In this document: piece after piece, positions 53,991 to 64,000 of the stretch
Layout of the letters: every line of letters begins with the position of its first letter
Numbering within the stretch: the stretch's first letter is position 1
Source: Hoeflea sp.
GTDB taxonomy: Bacteria > Pseudomonadota > Alphaproteobacteria > Rhizobiales > Rhizobiaceae
NCBI RefSeq assembly: GCF_002733955.1
Contig: NZ_NVXQ01000003.1
Span: forward strand, 248,001 to 312,000
Reading direction: 5' to 3'
DNA length: 64,000 nt
Position numbers and translations under genes: made by a program
Notes under the pieces: generated by a model
The model's database searches: none
Told to the model about the DNA's origin: nothing
Seen by the model: only the letters and a program-made list of their open reading frames with translations

Positions 53991-54881
53991 ATGCGCCTTT
54001 TCACAGTCTTGGGTCTTCTCATCGCGCTCAGCTTCGGTCCGGCATCACCGGCGCTGGCGCAGATCAAGGTTCTGACCTCGTTCACCGTTTTCGCCGACAT
54101 GGCCCGCAATGTCGCGGGCGAGCATGCCGAAGTTGTCTCGATCACCCGCGAGGGCGCCGAGATCCACATGTTCCGGCCGACGCCGGGCGACATCAAGCGC
54201 GGACTTGGCGCCGATGTTGCGCTGTGGAACGGAATGGGGCTCGAGACGTGGTTCGAGCGCTACCTGGAAAATCTCGGCAACACCAAAGCCTATGTGCTCT
54301 CCGACGGTGTCGAACCGATCATGATCGGCGAAGGCGCCTATGAAGGCCGGGCCAATCCGCATGGCTGGATGTCGCCGGGCAACGCCATGATCTATATCGA
54401 CAACATCGTAACTGCCCTGTCGGAGACCGATCCGGACAATGCGGATGCCTACAAGGCCAATGGCGAGAGCTACAAGACGGAGATCGCCGCCACCTTCGCC
54501 CCGATCCGCGCTTCCATCGAAGCGCTGCCGGAAGAAAAGCGCTGGCTGGTGACGAGCGAAGCCGCGTTTTCCTATCTGGCCAGGGATTTCGGCCTCAAGG
54601 AAGCCTCGATCTGGGCGATCAACGCCGACAGCCAGGGCTCGCCGCAGCAGGTGCGCCAGATCATCGACCTGATCCGCGACAATGACATCCCGGTGATCTT
54701 TTCCGAAAGCACCGTCTCGCCCAAGCCGGCGCAGCAGGTGGCGCGCGAAACCGGCATCGCCTATGGCGGCGTGCTCCATGTGGATTCGCTTTCGACGCCC
54801 GACGGGCCGGTGCCGACCTATCTCGATCTGCTCAAGGTCACGTCGGAAACCATCGTCGCAGGATTGACGGCAAAACAATGA
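53991..54881 (+). CDS. sitA: Manganese/iron ABC transporter substrate-binding protein
   Basis: 296 residues from the ATG at 53991; a 28-residue longer frame would run through the Mur-type site and is rejected. The signal peptide is [15 protein letters not shown] to about residue 23 (PALA). It is a cluster A-I metal-binding protein: H59 (EIHMFRP), H124 (NPHGWMSP), the Glu of TSEAAFSYL and a Glu of FSESTVSP are the expected ligand positions. It starts the sitABCD operon under two Mur-type palindromes. Confidence 0.93.
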   Translation: MRLFTVLGLLIALSFGPASPALAQIKVLTSFTVFADMARNVAGEHAEVVSITREGAEIHMFRPTPGDIKRGLGADVALWNGMGLETWFERYLENLGNTKAYVLSDGVEPIMIGEGAYEGRANPHGWMSPGNAMIYIDNIVTALSETDPDNADAYKANGESYKTEIAATFAPIRASIEALPEEKRWLVTSEAAFSYLARDFGLKEASIWAINADSQGSPQQVRQIIDLIRDNDIPVIFSESTVSPKPAQQVARETGIAYGGVLHVDSLSTPDGPVPTYLDLLKVTSETIVAGLTAKQ

Positions 54882-55786
54882 GCACATCGGCTGAAGCCCA
54901 CAGCACCGAGATGACCGGCCTCGACGTCCGCGACGTTTCGGTGATTTACCGCAACGGCAACCGGGCGCTCGATGGCGCCTCGTTCTCGGTGCCGAAAGGC
55001 TCGATCACGGCGCTGGTCGGCATCAATGGCAGCGGCAAGTCGACCCTGTTCAAGTCGCTGATGGGCTTCGTGCCGTTGGCCGGCGGCCAGATCAGCATCA
55101 TGGACCTTTCCGTCAAGGAGGCGCTGAGCCGCAACCTCGTCGCCTATGTGCCGCAGAGCGAGGAGATCGACTGGTCGTTCCCGGTTCTGGTCGAGGACGT
55201 GGTGATGATGGGCCGCTACGGCCACATGAACTTCCTGCGCATGACCCGGCCCGCCGACCGCGCCGCCGTCAACGATGCGCTTGAACGTGTCGGCATGACC
55301 GCCTTCCGCAAGCGCCAGATCGGCGAATTGTCGGGCGGACAGAAAAAGCGCGTCTTCCTCGCCCGGGCGCTGGCGCAGGAAGGTCAGGTGATCCTGCTCG
55401 ACGAGCCGTTCACCGGCGTGGATGTGACCACCGAGAACCAGATCATCGAGCTGCTCAAGGATCTGCGCGCGGAAGGCCGGGTGATGCTGGTCTCGACCCA
55501 CAATCTCGGCAGCGTGCCGGAATTCTGCGACCGGGCGGTGCTGATCAACCGTAGTGTTCTGGCCGAGGGGCCGACCAGCGAGGTCTTCACCCAGAAGAAC
55601 CTGCAGAAAGCCTTCGGCGGAGTGCTGCGGCACTTCGTTCTGGGCGGGGAGGACCTGCACGATGATGACGATGCCCGCCAGGTCACCGTGCTGACCGACG
55701 ACGAACGCCCATTCGTGATCTACGGCGAAAACGAGCGCAAGGCCCAGATGCAAGTCGGCAGCACTAGCGGAGACAGCCGCAAATGA
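54878..55786 (+). CDS. sitB: Manganese/iron ABC transporter ATP-binding protein
   Basis: 302 residues. Walker [10 protein letters not shown], signature LSGGQKKR, Walker [13 protein letters not shown] and H-loop VSTHNLG. The [26 protein letters not shown] segment (in part) is typical of the Mn/Zn group. A C-terminal extension after about residue 250 is acidic. The start overlaps the sitA stop (ATGA). Confidence 0.93.
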   Translation: MSTSAEAHSTEMTGLDVRDVSVIYRNGNRALDGASFSVPKGSITALVGINGSGKSTLFKSLMGFVPLAGGQISIMDLSVKEALSRNLVAYVPQSEEIDWSFPVLVEDVVMMGRYGHMNFLRMTRPADRAAVNDALERVGMTAFRKRQIGELSGGQKKRVFLARALAQEGQVILLDEPFTGVDVTTENQIIELLKDLRAEGRVMLVSTHNLGSVPEFCDRAVLINRSVLAEGPTSEVFTQKNLQKAFGGVLRHFVLGGEDLHDDDDARQVTVLTDDERPFVIYGENERKAQMQVGSTSGDSRK

Positions 55787-56646
55787 GTGTGCTGCTGGAG
55801 CCCTTCGGTTACGGCTACATGGTCAACGCCATGTGGGTGTCGGCGCTGACAGGCGCGATCTGCGCCTTTCTTTCGTGCTACCTGATGCTCAAGGGCTGGT
55901 CGCTGATCGGCGACGCGCTTTCGCACTCGATCGTGCCGGGCGTTGCCGGCGCCTACATGCTCGGCCTGCCGTTTGCGGCGGGCGCGTTTCTGTCCGGAGG
56001 CCTGGCGGCGGCCGCCATGCTTGCGATCCGCGCCCGCACGCGGCTGCGCGAGGACGCGATCATCGGCATGATCTTCGTCTCGTTCTTTGCGCTGGGGCTG
56101 TTCATGGTGTCGATCTCGCCGACGCCGATCAATGTCCAGACCATCGTGCTGGGCAATGTGCTGGCGATCACGCCTGCGGATTCAACGCAGCTGATCATCA
56201 TCGGCGTGGTCACCCTGGTGGTGCTTTCGGTGATCTGGAAAGACCTGATGCTGGTGTTCTTCGACGAGAGCCACGCCCGTGCCATCGGCCTGCACGCCAC
56301 CGCGCTGAAGGTCGTGTTCTTCACCCTGCTCGCCGCCTCCACAGTCGCCGCGATGCAGACGGTCGGCGCGTTTCTGGTGATCGCGCTGGTGGTGACGCCG
56401 GGCGCGACGGCCTATCTGCTCACCGACCGGTTTCCGAAACTGATCGTCATCGCCGTGGCGATCGGATCGATCACCTCCTTTGTCGGCGTGTATCTGAGCT
56501 ACTTCCTCGATGGCGCCACGGGGGGTGTCGTGATCATGCTGCAGACCGGGCTGTTTCTCACAGCCTTCCTGTTCGCGCCGCAGCACGGGCTGCTGGCGCA
56601 ACGGGCCAAGGCGCGCGGCGGCAGCGCGGAAGCGGAGGTCTCCTGA
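55783..56646 (+). CDS. sitC: Manganese/iron ABC transporter permease
   Basis: 287 residues of the ABC-3 family with eight or so membrane segments. The first cytoplasmic helix holds [21 protein letters not shown], shared with sit[21 protein letters not shown] is the second conserved block. It overlaps sitB by 4 bases and sitD by 1. Confidence 0.93.
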   Translation: MSVLLEPFGYGYMVNAMWVSALTGAICAFLSCYLMLKGWSLIGDALSHSIVPGVAGAYMLGLPFAAGAFLSGGLAAAAMLAIRARTRLREDAIIGMIFVSFFALGLFMVSISPTPINVQTIVLGNVLAITPADSTQLIIIGVVTLVVLSVIWKDLMLVFFDESHARAIGLHATALKVVFFTLLAASTVAAMQTVGAFLVIALVVTPGATAYLLTDRFPKLIVIAVAIGSITSFVGVYLSYFLDGATGGVVIMLQTGLFLTAFLFAPQHGLLAQRAKARGGSAEAEVS

Positions 56647-57494
56647 TGGATCTCTGGCTGGATTTCCTGATCGATCCGTTCCGCTTTGCCTATATGCAGA
56701 AGGCGTTTCTGATCACGTTCCTGATTGCGCTGCCGATGGCGGCGATGAGCTCGCTGATGGTGCTCAAGGGCTGGTCGCTGATGGGCGACGCCATGAGCCA
56801 CGCGGTGCTGCCGGGCATCGTCATGGCCTTTATCGCCGGGATGCCGTTGGCCGTCGGCGCGTTCGGCGCAGGCCTGTTCTGCGCGGTCGCCACCGGCTGG
56901 CTCAATGCCAACAGCCGGGTGAAGGAGGACACGATGATGGGCATCGTGTTTTCCGGCATGTTCGGGCTCGGCATCGTGCTGCATGTCAGCGTCCGCTCCA
57001 GCCTGCATCTCGATCATATCCTGTTCGGCGACATGCTCGGCGTTTCCTGGTCCGACATCGGTACCACCGCACTGCTGGCCATTCTGTGCAGCGCCTTCCT
57101 GATCAGCAAATGGCGCGATCTGGTGGCGCAGGCCTTTGACGGCATGCATGCGCAGGCCATCGGGCTGAAGACCGGCTGGCTGCATTACGGGCTGCTGACG
57201 GCCATCGCGCTGATGATCGTCGCCAGCCTGAAAGCCGTCGGCATCATCCTGTCGATCGCCCTTCTGGTGGCGCCCGGCGCCATTGCCTTCCTGGTCGCGC
57301 GAACCTTTGTCGGCATGCTGAGCGTGGCCGTCGGATCGGTGATCCTGAGCGCGCTGATCGGCATCTTCGCCAGCTACCACATCGACAGCGAACCGGCGCC
57401 GACCATGGTGCTGATGATGACCGGGCTGTTCGTGGTTGCGCTGGTGGTGAGCCAGGTCCGGGACATGCGGATGCGGCGGCTGGCGGGCGGCTAG
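56646..57494 (+). CDS. sitD: Manganese/iron ABC transporter permease
   Basis: 282 residues from the ATG at 56646, overlapping the sitC stop (TGATG). ABC-3 permease, paralogous to sitC: LMVLKGWSLMGDAMSHAVLPG and VGIILSIALLVAPGAIAFLV. The two permeases form a heterodimeric channel. It is the last gene of the operon, convergent with the DinB-like gene 18 bases away. A longer frame upstream lies within sitC and is not real. Confidence 0.93.
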   Translation: MDLWLDFLIDPFRFAYMQKAFLITFLIALPMAAMSSLMVLKGWSLMGDAMSHAVLPGIVMAFIAGMPLAVGAFGAGLFCAVATGWLNANSRVKEDTMMGIVFSGMFGLGIVLHVSVRSSLHLDHILFGDMLGVSWSDIGTTALLAILCSAFLISKWRDLVAQAFDGMHAQAIGLKTGWLHYGLLTAIALMIVASLKAVGIILSIALLVAPGAIAFLVARTFVGMLSVAVGSVILSALIGIFASYHIDSEPAPTMVLMMTGLFVVALVVSQVRDMRMRRLAGG

Positions 57495-57512
57495 CGCCCG
57501 CTTCAATCCGCC

Positions 57513-58028
57513 CTACATCTCCAGAAACCTGTCCGGAATCGCCTGAATGTCGGTGGCATCCGGCCTCGCGCCGGCGGCGGTCAGCATGGCGTGGATTTGT
57601 CCGCGATGGTGAGTCTGGTGGTTGAACAGCTGGACCGCCAGCATCTTTTTCGGCCGGGAGGCGGTGCTGCCACTCAGTCCCGAATACCAGGTCAGATCGC
57701 CCTCAAACCACTCGGACGGAACCGCGCGTGCCCAATCGAGGATCTGCCGGTCAAGCGCGGCACGGTCCTGCTGGAACCCATCCCAGGTTTCGATCAGCGC
57801 CGTGGACTCGGTTTTGTAACTTGCCGGTGGATCCCGGCCCTCGAAGCGGCTGAGCCAGATCCCGTCGCCCCACAAGAGGTGGGAAAAGGTCTTCTCGATC
57901 GAGCCGAAGAAAGCGCCGCGCTCGGCCTCCCGCGCGGCCTGATCAAGCCCGCTCGCAGCCTTGATCAGGTTTTCGTTCTGCCACATGTTGTAGCGCGCCA
58001 TCAGCAGCACATAGTCTTGATTTGCCAT
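57513..58028 (-). CDS. DinB family protein
   Basis: 171 residues with a four-helix-bundle fold. The metal triad is H50 (FSHLLWGD), H137 and H141 (NHQTHHRGQ). DinB/YfiT-like proteins include thiol transferases and damage-inducible proteins; the specific role is unknown. MARYNMWQNENLI near the start is the typical first helix. Confidence 0.9.
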   Translation of the reverse strand: MANQDYVLLMARYNMWQNENLIKAASGLDQAAREAERGAFFGSIEKTFSHLLWGDGIWLSRFEGRDPPASYKTESTALIETWDGFQQDRAALDRQILDWARAVPSEWFEGDLTWYSGLSGSTASRPKKMLAVQLFNHQTHHRGQIHAMLTAAGARPDATDIQAIPDRFLEM

Positions 58029-58139
58029 GATAATTGTCCTCCGGGCTCAATGGATCAGCGGCGTGGTGTTGCGACGACAGGATCAGATCAAGCCTGTCCG
58101 CACAAGTGTCATGGCGGCCGTTGCAATGAGGCCGTGGTC

Positions 58140-58844
58140 TCAGATCCCCTCGATCGCAAACTCGGGCGCGCCGCTCCACTTGAGTTTCCAGCTCGCACCC
58201 GGACGGACATTCTGGATGATGCCCGGATCGAAGGCAACGAAGCAGCGGCCGCCATTGTGGCGCACTGAGGGATAGATCAGTCCGCGATGGCCTTCGCGCC
58301 GCAGATCCGCGGCCAGCACTTGGCCCGCCGGGTAGCCTTTTCCGGGATCAGGGTCGAGCGCCAAGCGCGCTTCTTCGCTCAGATCAGCGCCGTGTAAATC
58401 TGGAAAGTCACCGATGAAATCGGCCAGTAGCTCGACATAGCGGGCCTCGTCCTCGTAGCGGCCGATGAAGCCCAGTTCGCGGGTCCGGTGGAAGCCCACT
58501 TCCTGCGCACTGGTCAACATGTCCCAGGCGCAATACCAAGCACCGCGGTCACCGCTGTTGAAGCGGTTGCCGGTTGGCCGTGTGTAGGTGAAAGCGGCAT
58601 TGATGTGGCTTTGGCCGAACAGCTTGAGGTCCTGCGCGCGCCGGGCGAAGGCCAGTTCGCGGCGGTCGAGCGCCAGGCTGCCCTCGCGTTCGGCGATCAG
58701 ACGGGCGCTGGTCTCGCCCTCAAGCTCGGCGAGGAGCGCCGCCTCCTCATCACTGTCGACAAGGCCGCGCAGGACGGGCGGCTTGTGATGCGTCTCGGAG
58801 ATCAGGCGCACCAGCGCACGATCATTGACCGGCGTGATCCTCAC
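58140..58844 (-). CDS. RES domain toxin of an Xre-RES toxin-antitoxin pair
   Basis: 234 residues from a GTG at 58842-58844 that overlaps the antitoxin stop (GTGA); the longer frame to 58970 lies inside the antitoxin gene. The RES domain shows the Arg/Glu/Ser residues in YTRPTGNRFNSGDRGAWYC, AQEVGFHRT and LIYPSVRHNGG. Characterised RES toxins degrade or modify NAD+ (or ADP-ribosylate a target). About 60 N-terminal residues precede the RES core. It depends on the upstream Xre protein for neutralisation. Confidence 0.88.
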   Translation of the reverse strand: MRITPVNDRALVRLISETHHKPPVLRGLVDSDEEAALLAELEGETSARLIAEREGSLALDRRELAFARRAQDLKLFGQSHINAAFTYTRPTGNRFNSGDRGAWYCAWDMLTSAQEVGFHRTRELGFIGRYEDEARYVELLADFIGDFPDLHGADLSEEARLALDPDPGKGYPAGQVLAADLRREGHRGLIYPSVRHNGGRCFVAFDPGIIQNVRPGASWKLKWSGAPEFAIEGI

Positions 58845-59230
58845 ACGCCACCCCGGAGCGCGTCGACATAGCTGCGCACGCGCAGGATTTTTGGCAGGCC
58901 GCCGGCGATCATCGCATCGACCGGCCGCACGCCGTCGAACTCCGGTCCCCGATTGGGCAGCTTGATCCACTCAACCGCAATCGGTTCGTTGAAGTAGAGC
59001 TCAAGCGACTTGTAGAGGCCGATGAGCGCGCTCAGCCGCAGCATCTGGTCATGTGTGAGATCCCCGGCAAAATTCGGCCGCTTGGCCCGCTTCCAGGTGG
59101 ACTCGGACATATCGGCCAGGGCCGCGGCTTCGCGTAGTGTCAGCGACCAGGCATCGGCAATCCGCGCGAAAGCCTTGAGTCCCACTGCCTGCCGGTCCGG
59201 TGCGGCTCGCTCCAGAACAAGGTTTTCCAT
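58841..59230 (-). CDS. Xre/MbcA/ParS-type antitoxin
   Basis: 129 residues. The N-terminal helix-turn-helix is at about 20-75 (LTLREAAALADMSESTWKRAK). The C-terminal Xre/MbcA/ParS toxin-binding domain covers about 75-129, with LYFNEPIAVEWIKLPN and the final helix ILRVRSYVDALRGGV. It precedes and overlaps the RES toxin gene by 4 bases, in the usual antitoxin-first order, and probably represses its own promoter at about 59231-59290. Confidence 0.9.
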   Translation of the reverse strand: MENLVLERAAPDRQAVGLKAFARIADAWSLTLREAAALADMSESTWKRAKRPNFAGDLTHDQMLRLSALIGLYKSLELYFNEPIAVEWIKLPNRGPEFDGVRPVDAMIAGGLPKILRVRSYVDALRGGV

Positions 59231-59258
59231 CAGTCGATCCTAACTTCCTTGGTGACAG

Positions 59259-59264
59259 TATAAT
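59259..59264 (+). promoter_or_regulatory. TATAAT -10 candidate for the gcv leader
   Basis: A consensus TATAAT stands about 107 bases before the first glycine aptamer; no good -35 is seen 17 bases upstream. On the opposite strand TATACT (59262-59257) overlaps it and could serve the antitoxin gene, so the two promoters may be back to back. Confidence 0.35.
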
Positions 59265-59370
59265 CTCATTTGACCCTGTTTTTAAGTTCATATGACCTTA
59301 CTGAATCCGCAGAATCAACTTGCCCTCCCCCTTGCCATCGCCGCCAGATTCAGCCTAGATATCTCCATCC

Positions 59371-59524
59371 CGTTGGGAGAAGCCGGTTCACTCCGGTGCC
59401 GAAGGAGCAACCGCCCCGGAAACTCTCAGGCAAAAGGACCAACGGAATACTCGGACTCTGGAGAATGGCGCTTTTTCGCGTCTGCCGAAGGGATAACAAT
59501 CTCAGGCAAAAGGACAGAGGGGGC
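59371..59524 (+). promoter_or_regulatory. Tandem glycine riboswitch
   Basis: Two aptamers stand in tandem. The first (about 59371-59444) closes with CGTTGG (59371-59376) and CCAACG (59439-59444). The second spans about 59452-59524 with P1 CTCTG/CAGAG. Each ends in the conserved CTCAGGCAAAAGGAC (59425-59439 and 59501-59515). This is the gcvT-type riboswitch, which turns on glycine cleavage genes when glycine binds. A short hairpin AAGCG-TTTGA-CGCTT (59532-59546) follows and may be part of the expression platform. gcvT starts 75 bases after the second aptamer. Confidence 0.95.
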
Positions 59525-59598
59525 TGTTTGAAAGCGTTTGACGCTTGACGATTGGCCCGTGCGCGGTTGACCCCGGCACCTGAGATGGAGATTGCAGC

Positions 59599-60738
59599 GT
59601 GGAGACCCCGGCTGACCTTCTGAAAACACCGCTACATTCCCTGCATCTCGAGCTTGGCGCGCGCATGGCCGGATTTGCCGGTTACGACATGCCGATCCAG
59701 TATCCGATGGGTGTGATGCAGGAGCATCTGCACACCCGCGCCAATGCCGGGCTGTTCGATGTCTCACACATGGGGCAGATCCTGATCCGCGCCAAAAGCG
59801 GCGAACTGCGCGACGCAGCCCTGGCGCTCGAAAAGATCACGCCGGTCGATGTGGCCGATCTCAAACCCGGCCGCCAGCGCTACGGGTTGTTCACCAATGA
59901 TCAGGGCGGGCTCGAAGACGACTTCATGGTCGCCAACCGCGGCGACCATCTCTACCTGGTGGTCAACGCCGCCTGCAAGCACGACGATCTGGCCCGAATC
60001 AAGGCAGCCCTTTCCGAGACTTGCGAGATCGAGGCCCAGTTCGACCGCGGGCTGATCGCGCTGCAGGGCCCGGCGGCGGAAAGCGTGCTGTCCTCCTATG
60101 CGCCGGAAGCCGAAGACATGATGTTCATGGATGTGTCGGAGCTCGACATCGCCGGGGTCCCGGCCGTGGTCTCGCGCTCGGGCTATACCGGCGAAGACGG
60201 CTACGAAATCTCGCTGCCCGCCGACGAGACCGACCGCATCGCAAGGCTGCTGCTGGCCGATGACCAGGTCGCACCGATCGGACTTGGCGCGCGGGATTCG
60301 CTCAGGCTCGAGGCCGGGCTCTGCCTTTACGGCAACGACATCAACGAGACCACCACGCCGGTGGACGCCAATCTGAAATGGGCAATCCAGAAAGTGCGCC
60401 GCAAGGGTGGCGCGCGCGAAGGCGGCTTCCCGGGCGCCGATGTGATCCTCCCCCAGTTCGAGAATGGCGCCAGCCGTATCCGCGTCGGCCTGCAGCCTAC
60501 GGGCAAGGCCCCGGTGCGCGCCGGTGCCGCGCTGTTTGAAACCGACAGTGGCGGCGAGGCCATCGGCACGGTCACATCCGGCGGGTTCGGTCCGAGTGCG
60601 GGCGGCCCGGTCGCCATGGGCTTCGTGCCTGCCGCGCTGGCCGCGCCCGGAACCACGATCTTTGCGGAAGTGCGCGGCAAGCGGCTGGAACTCGCCGTCG
60701 CCGCCCTGCCCTTCGTCCCCTCCACCTACAAGCGTTAA
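59599..60738 (+). CDS. gcvT: Glycine cleavage system aminomethyltransferase (T protein)
   Basis: 379 residues starting at GTG 59599, with GGAG 8 bases upstream. Family motifs are GYDMPIQYP, ANAGLFDVSHMGQ, the SGYTGEDGYEISLP block and GLGARDSLRLEAGLCLYGNDI. It transfers the methylene group from the H-protein aminomethyl arm to tetrahydrofolate and releases ammonia. It is the first gene after the glycine riboswitch. Confidence 0.96.
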   Translation: METPADLLKTPLHSLHLELGARMAGFAGYDMPIQYPMGVMQEHLHTRANAGLFDVSHMGQILIRAKSGELRDAALALEKITPVDVADLKPGRQRYGLFTNDQGGLEDDFMVANRGDHLYLVVNAACKHDDLARIKAALSETCEIEAQFDRGLIALQGPAAESVLSSYAPEAEDMMFMDVSELDIAGVPAVVSRSGYTGEDGYEISLPADETDRIARLLLADDQVAPIGLGARDSLRLEAGLCLYGNDINETTTPVDANLKWAIQKVRRKGGAREGGFPGADVILPQFENGASRIRVGLQPTGKAPVRAGAALFETDSGGEAIGTVTSGGFGPSAGGPVAMGFVPAALAAPGTTIFAEVRGKRLELAVAALPFVPSTYKR

Positions 60739-60759
60739 GTCAAGAACAGGAACAGCCCC

Positions 60760-61122
60760 ATGCTCAAATTCACCGAAGACCACGAATGGCTCAAGATCGA
60801 AGGCGATGTCGCCACCGTCGGCATTACCGAACACGCAGCCGAGCAGCTGGGCGATCTGGTGTTTGTCGAACTGCCGGAAGTCGGCGCCAAGCTCGACAAG
60901 GGCGGCGAGGCCTCGACAGTGGAATCGGTCAAGGCAGCCTCGGACGTCTATTGCCCGCTCGCCGGCGAGATCGTCGAGGTCAACCAGGCGATTGCCGATG
61001 ATCCGTCGCTGGTCAATTCCGACCCGACCGGGGCCGGCTGGTTCTTCAAGCTCAAGCTCGATGACGCCGGCAGCGCCAACGAACTGATGGATGAAGCCGC
61101 CTACACATCGATGATCGGCTGA
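60760..61122 (+). CDS. gcvH: Glycine cleavage system H protein
   Basis: 120 residues, the usual length. The lipoyl-lysine is K58 in [11 protein letters not shown]. The opening [22 protein letters not shown] is the family hallmark. It shuttles the aminomethyl group between P, T and L proteins. It lies between gcvT (21 bases) and gcvP (8 bases). Confidence 0.97.
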   Translation: MLKFTEDHEWLKIEGDVATVGITEHAAEQLGDLVFVELPEVGAKLDKGGEASTVESVKAASDVYCPLAGEIVEVNQAIADDPSLVNSDPTGAGWFFKLKLDDAGSANELMDEAAYTSMIG

Positions 61123-61130
61123 GACAGACC

Positions 61131-63983
<2,853 letters not shown>

Positions 63984-64000
63984 GCCCTTTTCCTGACATT

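Noticed and set aside
55833-56645. N-terminal extension of the sitD frame
   Set aside because: The frame runs open through sitC in another register. The translation is Arg/Asp/Gly-rich; the ABC-3 permease begins at 56646.

Overview
The window reads as a chromosomal segment of a GC-rich alphaproteobacterium, most likely a Rhizobiales (Hyphomicrobiales) member of the Rhizobiaceae/Phyllobacteriaceae kind. Support comes from the frcBCAK-type fructose importer, a sitABCD locus with Mur-type palindromes, gcvTHP behind a tandem glycine riboswitch, Ku plus LigD, and many ABC sugar importers next to non-phosphorylative sugar-acid pathways. Genus assignment is inference. No rRNA, tRNA, CRISPR array, prophage or complete insertion sequence was recognised.

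Layout. 1-4206: the 3' part of a TetR regulator with its operator, the NHEJ pair ku-ligD, and a small membrane protein. 4279-9403: a paoABC-type molybdenum aldehyde dehydrogenase, divergent from an FAD oxidoreductase. 9605-25920: a large sugar-acid locus. It holds an alpha-ketoglutaric semialdehyde dehydrogenase and a 2-keto-3-deoxypentonate dehydratase, then a long minus-strand operon (12431-22879) with a sugar ABC importer, an enolase-superfamily dehydratase, a mutarotase, a Gfo/Idh oxidoreductase, a MaoC-like protein, an SDR, L-fuconate dehydratase and an FAH-family hydrolase. A divergent IclR regulator, an L-fuconolactonase-like amidohydrolase and a CoA-transferase complete it. I read this as L-fucose degradation to pyruvate plus lactate, with a D-arabinose-type branch to 2-oxoglutarate.

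26376-34107: individual genes (MipA/OmpV porin-like protein, DUF188 protein, LysR regulator, allantoicase, NCS2 permease, ribulose-phosphate epimerase, VOC protein, sugar-acid dehydratase). 34293-40759: a compact seven-gene island with two paralogous GT-A glycosyltransferases, a PhyH dioxygenase, a zinc-ribbon C-methyltransferase-like protein, a GNAT acetyltransferase, a WbqC-family protein and a cephalosporin-hydroxylase-family protein. Six of the seven genes are joined to a neighbour by overlapping stop and start codons. It is probably a surface-glycan or small-molecule tailoring system, and it is the least explained part of the window.

41123-46202: a branched-chain amino acid/amide type ABC importer (binding protein, two ATPases, two permeases). 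46255-51377: the fructose importer frcBCAK with a divergent ROK regulator. 51410-53810: a cytochrome bd/CIO-type quinol oxidase. 53991-57494: the sitABCD manganese/iron importer. 57513-59230: a DinB-like protein and an Xre-RES toxin-antitoxin pair. 59330-63983: the glycine riboswitch and the glycine cleavage operon gcvTHP.
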